A DNA stretch of 62,578 bases from Pseudomonas gessardii (GTDB lineage: Bacteria; Pseudomonadota; Gammaproteobacteria; Pseudomonadales; Pseudomonadaceae): the NCBI RefSeq assembly GCF_001983165.1, contig NZ_MNPU01000036.1, positions 1 through 62,578 on the forward strand, given 5' to 3'. This document shows positions 16,841 through 26,083 of the stretch, one piece after another (position 1 is the stretch's first letter; every line of letters starts with the position of its first letter). The notes under the pieces are model-generated. The model was not told where the DNA came from and did not search any database. It saw only the letters and a program-made list of their open reading frames with translations. The position numbers and the translations under genes are program-made.

Positions 16841-18166
16841 CTAGCGGTTCTGCAACGACTCCAGCAGCTTCACCGTCGGATACCCATCCGCCGGCCAGCC
16901 CAACGACTGCTGCGCCGCACGAATCGCCTTACGCGTGTTAGCGCCGATAATCCCATCCGGGTTGCCAGCCTCGTACCCCTTGGCACTCAACACCGTCTGC
17001 AATTCGATACGCTGGGTGCGGGTCAGCGGCAGTTCATCCGTTGGCCAATCCCCGCGAATCACCCCGCCACCGGCAAAACGCTCGGACAGCAGGCCGACCG
17101 CCAGGGCATAGGACGACGAGTTGTTGTACTTGAGGATTGCGCGGAAGTTGTCCAGCACCAGGAACGCCGGGCCACGATGGCCGGCCGGCAGCAGCAGGGC
17201 GGCCGACAGCGTTTCGACATTGGGCGGCACGCTGGCACCGGCCGGCACCCGCAGCCCGAGTTTCAACCACTCGCCCACCGGCTTGCGCCCCACGCCATCG
17301 GCCAGGGCGTAGTCGAAATTCTCCGGCAACTGCTGCACCTCAAAGCCCCATGGCTGGCCTTTCTGCCAGCCCGAGCTTTGCAGGTAGTGGGCGGTGGAGG
17401 CGAGGGCGTCGGCCGAGCTGTTCCAGATATCGCGGCGACCGTCGCCATCGAAGTCCACGGCGTGGGTGTTGTAGGTGGTCGGTATGAACTGGGTCTGGCC
17501 CATGGCCCCGGCCCAGGAGCCACGCATCTGTTCGGCCGGGATATCACCGTGCTGGATGATTTGCAGCGCGGCCAGCAACTGCGCCTGGGCGAACGCCGGG
17601 CGGCGGCCTTCGTAGGCCAGGGTCGCCAGGGAGCGGATCACCGAGTTATTGCCCTGGAACGCGCCGAAGTTGCTTTCCATGCCCCACACCGAGACCAGCA
17701 CCTGGCGATCAACGCCGTAGCGCTGTTCGATGCTTTGCAGGATGTCGGCATGCTTGATCAGCAGGGCCTGGCCATTGCGCACGCGCACTGCGGACAGGGC
17801 ACCGTTGAGGTATTCCCACACCGGGCGGGAAAACTCCGGTTGGCTGCGGTCGGCACGGATAACCGCCATGTCGGGGCTGACGTTGGCGAAGGCGGTGTCG
17901 AACACCGCAGGGGTAATCCCGGCTTTCAGGGCCTCGATGCGAAAACCCGCCTGCCATTGGGCGAAGGTCTGGGTTGGTTGGATATCGAGATTGGTCACGG
18001 CCAGGGGCGCAACTACGGCGGGTGCGGCAACCGGTGCGGTCTGGAGCGTGGGCAGGGGCTGAGCGTCGGCGGCGGTGGGTTTTTCGGCGCAGGCGACTAA
18101 CAGGATCAGGCTGGAGGCAGCAATCAATTGGCGAAGGTGCCAACGACGGGAAAGACTAGAGGGCAT
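16841..18166 (-). CDS. Lytic murein transglycosylase with PG-binding domain
   Basis: This 441-aa lipoprotein precursor starts at 18166 (MPSSLSRRWHLRQ) with a signal ending LILLVAC. It has an SLT_2/MltB-type domain with the catalytic Glu in VSVWGMESNFGAFQG and the blocks GAMGQTQFIPTTY and DFDGDGRRDIW. A C-terminal PG_binding_1 domain follows (about residues 380-440, including GYEAGNPDGIIGANTRKAI). It should cleave glycan strands at the outer membrane inner face. It is a second MltB-like enzyme, distinct from the gene at 10280. A specific name (mltB2, sltB) cannot be fixed from sequence alone. Confidence 0.9.
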   Translation of the reverse strand: MPSSLSRRWHLRQLIAASSLILLVACAEKPTAADAQPLPTLQTAPVAAPAVVAPLAVTNLDIQPTQTFAQWQAGFRIEALKAGITPAVFDTAFANVSPDMAVIRADRSQPEFSRPVWEYLNGALSAVRVRNGQALLIKHADILQSIEQRYGVDRQVLVSVWGMESNFGAFQGNNSVIRSLATLAYEGRRPAFAQAQLLAALQIIQHGDIPAEQMRGSWAGAMGQTQFIPTTYNTHAVDFDGDGRRDIWNSSADALASTAHYLQSSGWQKGQPWGFEVQQLPENFDYALADGVGRKPVGEWLKLGLRVPAGASVPPNVETLSAALLLPAGHRGPAFLVLDNFRAILKYNNSSSYALAVGLLSERFAGGGVIRGDWPTDELPLTRTQRIELQTVLSAKGYEAGNPDGIIGANTRKAIRAAQQSLGWPADGYPTVKLLESLQNR

Positions 18167-18227
18167 GCACAGGTCCAGGAAATACGAATCAGGTGCAGAC
18201 CTTATCATGCCAGAGGGGCGCTTGCCT

Positions 18228-18392
18228 TCAGGCAGCCAGAAAGTAAGAAGCCTCCCAGCTATTAGACTGGAAGGCTTCGCGGCGGTAGCTGCCTTTGCCT
18301 TTGCCGGCGCGTTCCTGGCGACTGCGGAACAACGGCTGGGCGATAAGGGATTTGGCCTTGTTGGGGCCATGCTTGGATGGCTTTTTGCTCAT
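18228..18392 (-). CDS. arfA: Alternative ribosome-rescue factor A
   Basis: ArfA enters the A site of ribosomes stalled on mRNA without a stop codon and recruits RF2 to release the chain. The 54-aa product shows the family core PLFRSRQERAGKGKGSYRR followed by SWEASYFLAA. The N-terminus (MSKKPSKHGPNKAKS) is basic. Inside the 3' part of the coding region is a 12-bp hairpin (18247-18278). In E. coli arfA a similar hairpin is cut by RNase III or ends transcription, giving non-stop mRNA and so control by tmRNA. The gene lies alone upstream of the transglycosylase gene. Confidence 0.85.
   Translation of the reverse strand: MSKKPSKHGPNKAKSLIAQPLFRSRQERAGKGKGSYRREAFQSNSWEASYFLAA
18247..18278 (-). promoter_or_regulatory. 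Hairpin within arfA coding region
   Basis: On the minus strand GAAGCCTTCCAG pairs with CTGGGAGGCTTC (one G-U) around an 8-nt loop. It falls about 17-48 nt before the arfA stop. By analogy with E. coli arfA it would truncate the mRNA before the stop codon. A moderately T-rich stretch follows. Confidence 0.7.
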
Positions 18393-18509
18393 GATCGGGG
18401 CGCTCCGATGGGGTGGGTGGTGCGGTGCAAATCATCTGCCGAAGTTTGGCGGCTGTCCAGCCCGGCGTGATGTAGGAAATATCAAAAACCTGAAGACGAC
18501 GATCAAAAC

Positions 18510-18596
18510 TGTAGGAGCTGGCTTGCCTGCGATGGCATCACCACGCTATGACTGACACACCGAGGTGCCTGCATCGCAGGCAAGCCAGCTCCCACA
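18510..18596. repeat. REP palindrome pair
   Basis: Inverted copies of GGAGCTGGCTTGCCTGCGATG enclose an internal stem-forming spacer. It lies between arfA and holA. Confidence 0.9.
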
Positions 18597-18624
18597 ATAG
18601 TTTTGTGGTGTTTGGGCGAGCGTG

Positions 18625-19662
18625 CTATTCGGCGGGCAGTGCCAGGCGCTGGCCGGACATAAGCAGCGACAAACGACTCAAGCTCATCCACGGCGACCCG
18701 GCGGCCTGGCCCTTGATCTGCGCGTCGATGCGCTGGGCTTCGAGCAACAATTGCGCCCAGCGTTGCGCCGAGTGTCGTTGCAGGGCCTTGCTCATCAGGG
18801 GCTTGCGCTTGTCCCATACCGGTGGGCGGGCTTGGCTGAAAGCCTTGTCCAGCGGCGTACCCTGGCTGTATTGCAGGGCAATATTGGCCAGCAGGCGCAA
18901 CTCCCGGGCCAGGGCCCAGAGAATCACTGGCGGTTCCACGCCTTCGCCGCGCAGCCCTTCGAGCATACGCAGTGCATGGGCTGGTTCGCCATTGAGTATC
19001 GCGTCCACCAACCCGAATACGTCAAAACGCGCACTGTCGGCCACCGCACCTTGCACGGTTTCGACGGTAATCTGCCCGTCTTCGGCCATCAGCTTGAGCT
19101 TTTCGATCTCTTGGGCTGCGGCCAGCAAATTGCCTTCAACCCGGGCGGCGATCAGCTCGACCGCGTCCTGGCTGGCAGACAACCCGGCCTGGGACAGGCG
19201 CTGGCGGATCCATTGCGGCAACTGACTGCTGTCGACCGGCCAGATCTGGATGAACTGGGTCTGCGGCCCTTCCACCAGCGCCTTGCCCCATTTGGTTTTC
19301 TGCGCGCTGCCATCGAGCTTGGGCAGGCTGATCAGCAGCAGCGTGTCCTCGGCGGGGCGGGCGCAATATTCCATCAGGGCCGCCGCGCCTTTGTCGCCGG
19401 GCTTGCCCGAGGGCAGGCGCAGCTCCAGCAGGCGTTTTTCGGCAAACAGCGACATGCTGGCCCCGGCCTGGAGCAGGGTGCCCCAGTCGAAGCTGGCGTC
19501 GGCGCTGAACACCTGGCGTTCATCAAAGCCTTGCTGGCGCGCAGCCTGGCGGATGGTGTCGGCGGCTTCCTGGCACAGCAGCGGATCATCGCCACTGACG
19601 ATGTACACAGGCGCGAGGTTGCCTTGCAGGTGCTTGGCGAGTTGGGCGGGGGCGAGTTTCAT
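18625..19662 (-). CDS. holA: DNA polymerase III subunit delta
   Basis: HolA is the wrench subunit of the clamp loader that opens the beta clamp. The 345-aa protein starts MKLAPAQLAKHLQG and shows the family segments PVYIVSGDDPLLCQEAA and ASFDWGTLLQAG. The AAA+ core has no functional Walker A, as is normal for delta. It lies downstream of lptE by 39 bp on the same strand, the common leuS-lptE-holA order of gammaproteobacteria. Confidence 0.96.
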   Translation of the reverse strand: MKLAPAQLAKHLQGNLAPVYIVSGDDPLLCQEAADTIRQAARQQGFDERQVFSADASFDWGTLLQAGASMSLFAEKRLLELRLPSGKPGDKGAAALMEYCARPAEDTLLLISLPKLDGSAQKTKWGKALVEGPQTQFIQIWPVDSSQLPQWIRQRLSQAGLSASQDAVELIAARVEGNLLAAAQEIEKLKLMAEDGQITVETVQGAVADSARFDVFGLVDAILNGEPAHALRMLEGLRGEGVEPPVILWALARELRLLANIALQYSQGTPLDKAFSQARPPVWDKRKPLMSKALQRHSAQRWAQLLLEAQRIDAQIKGQAAGSPWMSLSRLSLLMSGQRLALPAE

Positions 19663-19701
19663 AGGCTGGATGGACGGGGCGCATGGCGCGCCCCGTCTGG
19701 T

Positions 19702-20307
19702 TTACTCGGCAGGGACTTCAACAGGCGACTGTTTCGGCACGCTGTTTTCATAGTCCTGCGCGGCTTTCAGTGCCTCGGCGTCTGCCTTGGCCTTGGCGTC
19801 GGCAGTCTGCTGCAGGGCATCGAGCTGGGCCGGGCTGATCATCTGCAGGCGCAGGACCATCCGCTGGACCAGGTCACGGCGCATTTCATTACGCACCTGA
19901 GTGACCTCGGTGTCGGAACCCACCAGGTTGTTGCCGTCATGGGTCACGACTTTCTGCACTTGCAGCTTGTCGCTGATCAGCGGCAACTGGTCGTGGCCCT
20001 GGATCTGGAACATGAGCACGTTGCTCAACTCGATGTCCGAAGAGCGACCAGCACTGGCGTAGCTGAGGTTGCGCTGGGTCTCTTTCTCATCGACCAACAC
20101 CAGCTTGTAAGCCGCACCGTTATAGACTTTGACGCCGCTGTTTTCCAGGGTTTGACGCAGCTGGGTCACGGTTTCGCCATAGGCGTTGCGTGCGCTGACA
20201 TCCAGTTCCTTGATCGCCAGTTCCGTGGTGCCGGTGCCGCGCAGCTGGAAGCCGCAAGCGCTCAGCAGTACGGCAAGGCCCATCACCAGCAGGTTGCGTT
20301 TGATCAT
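19702..20307 (-). CDS. lptE: LPS-assembly lipoprotein LptE
   Basis: LptE plugs the LptD barrel and delivers lipopolysaccharide to the outer leaflet of the outer membrane. The 201-aa precursor has a lipoprotein signal ending LLSACGFQLRGTG, the family start. The C-terminal 40 residues are rich in Ala, Lys and Asp and probably extended. It sits between leuS and holA on the same strand, the conserved position. Confidence 0.95.
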   Translation of the reverse strand: MIKRNLLVMGLAVLLSACGFQLRGTGTTELAIKELDVSARNAYGETVTQLRQTLENSGVKVYNGAAYKLVLVDEKETQRNLSYASAGRSSDIELSNVLMFQIQGHDQLPLISDKLQVQKVVTHDGNNLVGSDTEVTQVRNEMRRDLVQRMVLRLQMISPAQLDALQQTADAKAKADAEALKAAQDYENSVPKQSPVEVPAE

Positions 20308-20397
20308 TTTATTGCTCCCCTTGAAACCATGTGGGCCTTATCGAGGCCCTGGAGGTTTTGTTCGGCGCCGGGGCTCTTGCCCTGGCGCCCGATCCGA

Positions 20398-23004
20398 TTA
20401 GCTTGCGACGATATTGACCAGCTTGCCGGGCACCACGATCACTTTGCGGATCGTCAGGCCTTCGGTGAAGCGCAGCACGTTCTCATTGCTGCGAGCGGCG
20501 GCTTCGACTTCTTCGCGACTGGCGCTGGCCGGCATATCGATCTGGCCGCGCAACTTGCCATTGACCTGAATCACCAGTTGCAGGGTGTCCTGTACCAGGG
20601 CGCTGTCATCTGCTGTGGGCCATGGGGCATCGATCACCGCGCCGCTGTGGCCCAACTGGCTCCACAGGTCGTGGCTGATGTGCGGGGTAATCGGCGCCAG
20701 CAGCAGGACGACGGTTTCCAGGCCTTCCTGTACCAAGGCGCGGTCCTGTTCGGTGGCCTGTGGCGCTTTTTCCAACACGTTCATCAGCGTCATCACCTGG
20801 GCGATGGCGGTGTTGAACTTGTGGTGCTGGCCCACGTCCTGGCCGGCTTGCTTGATCGCCAGGTGGGTGCTGCGGCGAATGAGCTTTTGCTCGTCGCTCA
20901 ACGACGCCACGTCCAGTTTGCCCGGCAGGCCTTGGCTGACATGGGCGTGCGCCAGGCGCCAGACGCGCTTGAGGAAACGGTGCGAACCTTCGACGCCGGA
21001 GTCGGACCATTCGGCGCTCATGTCGGGCGGCGAGGCAAACATCATGAACAGGCGGCAGGTGTCGGCGCCGAACTGATCGATCATCGACTGAGGGTCGACG
21101 CCGTTGTTCTTCGACTTGGCCATCTTCTCGGTGCCGCCGATTTCCACCGGCAGGCCGTCGGATTTCAGCTTGGCGCTGATGACCTTGGCCTTGCTGTCAC
21201 GCTCAAGCTCCACGTCCGCCGGGTTGAACCAGGTGTAGGCGCCATTGGCTTCGCGGCGATAGTACGTCTCGGCGATCACCATGCCCTGGGTCAGCAGGTT
21301 CTTGAACGGCTCGTCGGAGCTGACCAGGCCTTCGTCACGCATCAGCTTGTGGAAGAAGCGTGCGTACAGCAGGTGCAGGATCGCGTGCTCGATGCCACCG
21401 ATGTACTGGTCCACCGGCAACCAGTGGTCGGCCGCGGATTTTTCCACCAGGCCGCCTTCATAGTGCGGCGAGGCGTAGCGGGCGTAGTACCACGAGGACT
21501 CGACGAAGGTGTCCATGGTGTCGGTTTCGCGCTTGGCAGGCTGGCCGCATTTCGGGCAACTGCACTCGTAGAACTCGGGCATGCGCGCCAATGGCGAACC
21601 GGCGCCGTCCGGCACCACGTCTTCGGGCAGTATCACCGGCAATTGGTCTTCCGGTACTGGCACGTCGCCACAGCTTTCGCAGTGGATGATCGGGATCGGG
21701 CAACCCCAGTAGCGCTGGCGGCTGATACCCCAGTCGCGCAGGCGGAACTGGGTGCGCGAGGCACCGAGGTTTTTCTTGATCAGGGCGACTTCCATGGCGT
21801 CGAAGGCGCCTGCGAAGTCCAGGCCGTCGAACTCGCCGGAGTTGATCAGGGTGCCGTGTTCGTTATAGGCGTCCTGCCACGGGGCCGGGTTGGTTTCACC
21901 GGAGCTGGTGCGCACCACGGACTTGATCGGCAGGTTGTATTTGGTGGCGAATTCAAAGTCGCGCTCGTCATGGGCGGGCACGGCCATTACTGCGCCATCG
22001 CCGTAGTGCATCAGCACATAGTTGGCGACCCAGACCGGCAGCTTTTCGCCGGTCAGCGGGTGCTCGACGAACAGCGAGGTCGGCAGGCCCTTTTTCTCCT
22101 GGGTGGCGACGTCGGCTTCGGCCACGCTGCCGCCTTTGCATTCGGCGATAAAGGCCTGCAGCTCAGGGTTGTTCTGGGCGGCCAGGGTGGCCAGCGGGTG
22201 TTCGGCGGCCACGGCGACGTAGGTCGCGCCCATCAGGGTGTCCGGGCGGGTGGTGAAGACTTTCAGGGCGCCAGCAACGCCTATGGAGTCGACGTTGTAC
22301 GGGAACTGCACTTCCATGCCCTTGGACTTGCCGATCCAGTTGCGCTGCATGGTCTTGACCTGTTCAGGCCAGCCCGGCAGGTCGTCGAGGCTCGACAAGA
22401 GCTCATCGGCGTAGGCGGTGATCTTGAAGTAGTACATCGGGATTTCGCGCTTCTCGATCAGCGCGCCGGAACGCCAGCCGCGACCGTCGATCACCTGCTC
22501 GTTGGCCAGGACGGTCTGGTCGACCGGGTCCCAGTTCACGGTGCCGCTTTTTTTGTAGATCACGCCTTTCTCGAACAGGCGGGTGAACAGCCATTGTTCC
22601 CAGCGGTAGTAGTCCGGCTTGCAGGTGGTCACTTCGCGGGACCAGTCCACGGCCAGGCCCAGGCTGCGCAGCTGGGTCTTCATGTAGGCGATGTTTTCGT
22701 AGGTCCACTTGGCGGGCGCTACGTTGTTTTTCATCGCGGCGTTTTCCGCGGGCATGCCGAAGGCGTCCCAACCCATAGGTTGCAGGACATTCTTGCCGAG
22801 CATGCGCTGGTAGCGGGAAATCACGTCGCCGATGGTGTAGTTACGCACGTGCCCCATGTGTAGTTTGCCGCTGGGGTAAGGGAACATCGATAGGCAGTAG
22901 TAAGTCTCCTTGCCTGGCTGTTCACTGACTTCAAAGGACTTTTGCTCATCCCAGAAAGTTTGGGCGGCATTTTCTATTTCACGGGGCTGATAGTGTTCGT
23001 GCAT
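20398..23004 (-). CDS. leuS: Leucyl-tRNA synthetase
   Basis: LeuS charges tRNA-Leu. Starting at 23004 (MHEHYQPREIENAAQ) it is 868 aa, the normal length. Class I signatures are the HIGH box as HMGH in YPSGKLHMGHVRNYTIGD and KMSKS as KMAKS in GTEKMAKSKNNG. The CP1 editing domain is present (about residues 225-415, with TTRPDTLMG), and a zinc-type insertion shows CSCPKCGQPAK. It heads the leuS-lptE-holA operon. A 1413-aa open frame lies on the opposite strand across leuS-lptE-holA and is a GC-driven shadow. Confidence 0.98.
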   Translation of the reverse strand: MHEHYQPREIENAAQTFWDEQKSFEVSEQPGKETYYCLSMFPYPSGKLHMGHVRNYTIGDVISRYQRMLGKNVLQPMGWDAFGMPAENAAMKNNVAPAKWTYENIAYMKTQLRSLGLAVDWSREVTTCKPDYYRWEQWLFTRLFEKGVIYKKSGTVNWDPVDQTVLANEQVIDGRGWRSGALIEKREIPMYYFKITAYADELLSSLDDLPGWPEQVKTMQRNWIGKSKGMEVQFPYNVDSIGVAGALKVFTTRPDTLMGATYVAVAAEHPLATLAAQNNPELQAFIAECKGGSVAEADVATQEKKGLPTSLFVEHPLTGEKLPVWVANYVLMHYGDGAVMAVPAHDERDFEFATKYNLPIKSVVRTSSGETNPAPWQDAYNEHGTLINSGEFDGLDFAGAFDAMEVALIKKNLGASRTQFRLRDWGISRQRYWGCPIPIIHCESCGDVPVPEDQLPVILPEDVVPDGAGSPLARMPEFYECSCPKCGQPAKRETDTMDTFVESSWYYARYASPHYEGGLVEKSAADHWLPVDQYIGGIEHAILHLLYARFFHKLMRDEGLVSSDEPFKNLLTQGMVIAETYYRREANGAYTWFNPADVELERDSKAKVISAKLKSDGLPVEIGGTEKMAKSKNNGVDPQSMIDQFGADTCRLFMMFASPPDMSAEWSDSGVEGSHRFLKRVWRLAHAHVSQGLPGKLDVASLSDEQKLIRRSTHLAIKQAGQDVGQHHKFNTAIAQVMTLMNVLEKAPQATEQDRALVQEGLETVVLLLAPITPHISHDLWSQLGHSGAVIDAPWPTADDSALVQDTLQLVIQVNGKLRGQIDMPASASREEVEAAARSNENVLRFTEGLTIRKVIVVPGKLVNIVAS

Positions 23005-23266
23005 GGCTACTTTTGAACTGAATAGGGGTGGCCTAATCCTCTTCGGTGCATTGTCCGGGTTGATCGACACCAAAAAGCGGCGCGTCCGTGCCCAAACCCT
23101 GCGGGAAGTGGAGTTACAGGAAGCGCCGTAGCATACATGACCCCGCTCTATCGAGGGAAACCCTGATTGCGCGGTGCAGGCCGTTGGTCGCGGCACCCGG
23201 TTGGTTCCGTCAGCGCAGCTACGCTGTTTATTGGGGAGTGAGACTTATCTTTAATGAGGTGAGGGG

Positions 23267-23581
23267 ATGGTTGATTCGCAGCGAATGATAACGAAACCGG
23301 AAGTGTATGAAGGACTGATCGACCGCTTGGGTCGAGCGCTGGATGCGGCAAGAACCGCGGGCCGATTGCGTGACGAGCGGCCCGCAGAGTTGGAACTGCG
23401 CGGTTTGAGCCCCGCAGAGTTCGAGGTGATCAAGGCCTACCTGGACTTGAACGCCCGCCCAGTCCCGCAATGGGTGGCGCCTGTGCCAGCCAGGGAGCCT
23501 GTGCGATCGTCCAAGGTGGTATGGCTCAAGGACTTGTCGGCCGCTCGCGGCCCGGAAATCCGCGCCGTACGGTTCAAGTAA
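23267..23581 (+). CDS. Conserved hypothetical protein, 104 aa
   Basis: A small charged protein of unknown function, preceded by GAGGTGAGGGG and divergent from leuS. It has a helical N-terminal half (GLIDRLGRALDAARTAG) and the repeated-looking RPAELELRGLSPAEFEVI, then a Pro/Val-rich stretch. No membrane segment or signal is seen. GC content and codon use match core genes. It stands 85 bp before the YdcF-like gene. I do not recognise a family; it is probably a Pseudomonas-specific small protein. Confidence 0.6.
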   Translation: MVDSQRMITKPEVYEGLIDRLGRALDAARTAGRLRDERPAELELRGLSPAEFEVIKAYLDLNARPVPQWVAPVPAREPVRSSKVVWLKDLSAARGPEIRAVRFK

Positions 23582-23666
23582 CCACTTCAGTGCCTGTTCC
23601 ACACGGGTAAAGATTGTCGCTAAACCCCGTTACACCTTAGGCTTCGGGCATCTTTGGAGATGCTCG

Positions 23667-24428
23667 ATGCCTATTCGTTATTTCATCAAACAATTATTGC
23701 TGCCGCCCGGCATTCTCTTGCTGCTGCTGGCCCTTGCCTGGTGGTTTCGCCGCACCCGTCCACGCTTGGCCGGCGTGTGTTTTGCCCTGGGGTTTGGCGG
23801 GATGTGGCTGATCAGCTTGCCGGTGATGGTGGAGTGGGGCGCCCGCGCCTTGGAAACCGAGCCCCCACTGGCCGTGGAAGACTGGGCCAGCCTGGCGCAA
23901 CGAGCCGATGCCATTGTGGTGCTGGGCTCGGGCCGCGAGCGGGGGGACCCGGCCTGGGGCGCTGATCAGCCGACCGGGATCGGCCTGGAGCGCCAGCGCT
24001 ATGCGGCGCGATTGGCCAAGGCGTCGGGGCTGCCGGTGCTGACCAGCGGCGGCCTGCACTACGGCACGCCGCCCAGCGAGGCGCAGTTGATGGCGGTGTC
24101 GATGCAGGATGACTTTGGCGTGGCCGTGCGCTGGAAGGAAGAGCGCAGCCGCACCACCTGGGAAAATGCGCAGATGAGCGCCGAGATCCTGCTGCCCCAG
24201 GGCGTCAAGCGCGTGGTCATCGTGACCCAGGCCTGGCATATGCCGCGTTCGGTGTGGAGCTTCGAGAAGGCCGGCTTTACCGTGGTGCCGGCGCCGGTCG
24301 GCTTCCTGGGGGTGGACAATGCCCGGCCGCTGGGCGGTTGGATGCCGGAGTTCAAGTCGGTGTGGCAGAGCGGGCAGTTGATCAATGAGGCGGTGGGGCA
24401 GGTAGGTTACCGCCTGTTCTACCGTTAA
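23667..24428 (+). CDS. YdcF/ElyC-family DUF218 membrane protein
   Basis: The 253-aa protein has two N-terminal membrane helices (about residues 8-24 and 33-55) and a DUF218 domain. The blocks AIVVLGSGRERGDP, GLPVLTSGGLHYG, ERSRTTWENAQMS and VVIVTQAWHMPRSV are typical. ElyC of the same family helps control undecaprenyl-phosphate use and envelope integrity in E. coli; transfer of that role here is inference. The ATG is preceded by TTTGGAGA. The orientation is opposite to lnt, and a REP pair lies between them. Confidence 0.85.
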   Translation: MPIRYFIKQLLLPPGILLLLLALAWWFRRTRPRLAGVCFALGFGGMWLISLPVMVEWGARALETEPPLAVEDWASLAQRADAIVVLGSGRERGDPAWGADQPTGIGLERQRYAARLAKASGLPVLTSGGLHYGTPPSEAQLMAVSMQDDFGVAVRWKEERSRTTWENAQMSAEILLPQGVKRVVIVTQAWHMPRSVWSFEKAGFTVVPAPVGFLGVDNARPLGGWMPEFKSVWQSGQLINEAVGQVGYRLFYR

Positions 24429-24454
24429 CGGCGCACATCAAAATGTGGGGCTTG

Positions 24455-24544
24455 TGTGGGAGCGTGCTTGCCCGCGATGGAGGTGGGTCGGTCACTAAAA
24501 ATGCTGACTGATACACCGCCATCGCGGGCAAGCCCGCTCCCACA
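24455..24544. repeat. REP palindrome pair
   Basis: Inverted copies of TGTGGGAGCGTGCTTGCCCGC and its partner flank a spacer, between the convergent ydcF-like and lnt genes. Confidence 0.88.
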
Positions 24545-24551
24545 TTGGGTG

Positions 24552-26075
24552 TCAGACGGTCTTGGCCATGCGTCCGGCCAGCAGCGCCCAGCCAAACAGC
24601 CCCAGGCACAGGATGATCAGCGGCCACGAACGCCATTGCAGATACGGCGTCAGGTTGTGCATGGGCACGACCTCGCCATAGAGAATGCCGCGCTCGAACT
24701 GCGGGATCTGCTCGGTGATCTGCCCGAACGGGTTGATCAGGCCGGTCACGCCATTGTTGGTGGCGCGGATCATCCAGCGGCCGGCTTCCAGGGCGCGCAT
24801 CTGGGCCATTTGCAGGTGCTGCAAGGGGCCGATGGAGGTGCCGAACCAGGTGTCATTGCTGATGGTCAGCAGCAAGTCGCTGCGGGCGGCGAGGCCGGCG
24901 GCGAACTCCGGGTAGACCACTTCGTAGCAGATATACGGCGCGATCTGATAGCCCTTGGCTTGCAGCAGTGCCTGGTCTTCGGGACCGCGGGCAAAGTCCG
25001 ACATCGGCAGGTCGAAGAACGCAATCAGGCCGCGCAATACATCCTGCAATGGTACGTACTCGCCAAAGGGCACCAGCTTTTGCTTCAAATAGGTGCCATC
25101 ACCCTGGCCGACCACGGTGATGCCATTGAAATAGCGCTTTTCATGACGCACTTCCTGGCGGATCGGCACGCCGGTGATCATCGCCGCGTTCCGGTCGGCG
25201 GCGAACTTGCCCATCATCCCCAGGTAGCCCTCGACGGACTCCATGAGCACCGGCACGGCAGTTTCCGGCCAGATCAGCAGGTCTACGCGCTTGGAGGCAA
25301 AGCTCATGTCGCGGTACAGCGCCAGTTGCGCGTTGAGCTGCGCCGGGTCCCACTTCATGCTTTGCTCGACATTGCCCTGGATCGCCGCGACGCTTAGCGG
25401 CTCGCCAGCGGGGCTGGTCCAGGCGTGATGCTTGAGCGCCAGGCCAATCGCCCAGGGCGCAACCAGCAGCACCAGGCCTGCGCCGATAAACGCGTTGCGC
25501 CTGGTCGCCAGCAAGCGCGGCAGGTTGACGAGCAGCGCTGCGCTCAAGGCCAGGGCAAACGAAATCAGCCATACCCCACCCAACGGTGCGAGCCCGGCCA
25601 GCGGGCCGTCGAGCTGGCTATAACCGGAGTACAACCAGGGGAAACCTGTCAGGAACCAGCCGCGAAATGCTTCCTGGCCCACCCACAGCGCGGCAAACGC
25701 CAGGGCATCGGCCAGGGGCGCTTCGTTACGGCGCAGCCAGCGGGCCCAGAGCCAGGCGGGCAGGGCAAAGAACAAGGCAATCGCGGCGGTGAACGCCAGC
25801 ATCAACAGCCCGGCCAGCAATACCGAAGCGCCGCCAAAGTGATGGATGCTGTAGTAGATCCAGCTGGTGCCCGCGCCAAACAGGCCAAAACCGAAACACC
25901 AGCCACGCCCGAAGGCCTGGCGGGGTGTCAGTTGGCACATCCCGGCATAGAACACCCCGACCGCCACCAGCGCCAGCGGCCAGATATCGAACGGCGCCAG
26001 CGCCAGGGTGGTGATAGCACCGGCCACCACGGCCAGCAGGTTACCGGGCCAGCCGGGTGCGGTGAGACGGCGCAT
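24552..26075 (-). CDS. lnt: Apolipoprotein N-acyltransferase
   Basis: Lnt adds the third acyl chain to the N-terminal Cys of lipoproteins in the inner membrane. The 507-aa protein has several N-terminal membrane helices and a nitrilase-like domain with the expected catalytic residues: Glu in LIWPETAVPVL, Lys in YLKQKLVPFGEYVP and Cys in APYICYEVVYPE. A last helix is at the C-terminus. It lies 8 bp after corC, as in most gammaproteobacteria. Confidence 0.97.
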   Translation of the reverse strand: MRRLTAPGWPGNLLAVVAGAITTLALAPFDIWPLALVAVGVFYAGMCQLTPRQAFGRGWCFGFGLFGAGTSWIYYSIHHFGGASVLLAGLLMLAFTAAIALFFALPAWLWARWLRRNEAPLADALAFAALWVGQEAFRGWFLTGFPWLYSGYSQLDGPLAGLAPLGGVWLISFALALSAALLVNLPRLLATRRNAFIGAGLVLLVAPWAIGLALKHHAWTSPAGEPLSVAAIQGNVEQSMKWDPAQLNAQLALYRDMSFASKRVDLLIWPETAVPVLMESVEGYLGMMGKFAADRNAAMITGVPIRQEVRHEKRYFNGITVVGQGDGTYLKQKLVPFGEYVPLQDVLRGLIAFFDLPMSDFARGPEDQALLQAKGYQIAPYICYEVVYPEFAAGLAARSDLLLTISNDTWFGTSIGPLQHLQMAQMRALEAGRWMIRATNNGVTGLINPFGQITEQIPQFERGILYGEVVPMHNLTPYLQWRSWPLIILCLGLFGWALLAGRMAKTV

Positions 26076-26083
26076 ATCAGTCC

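Noticed and set aside
18622..22863. A 1413-codon open frame on the plus strand across holA, lptE and leuS
   Set aside because: It lies fully antisense to three well-recognised genes and has composition typical of GC-driven shadow frames (runs of His, Gln, Gly, Val); no start site or family.
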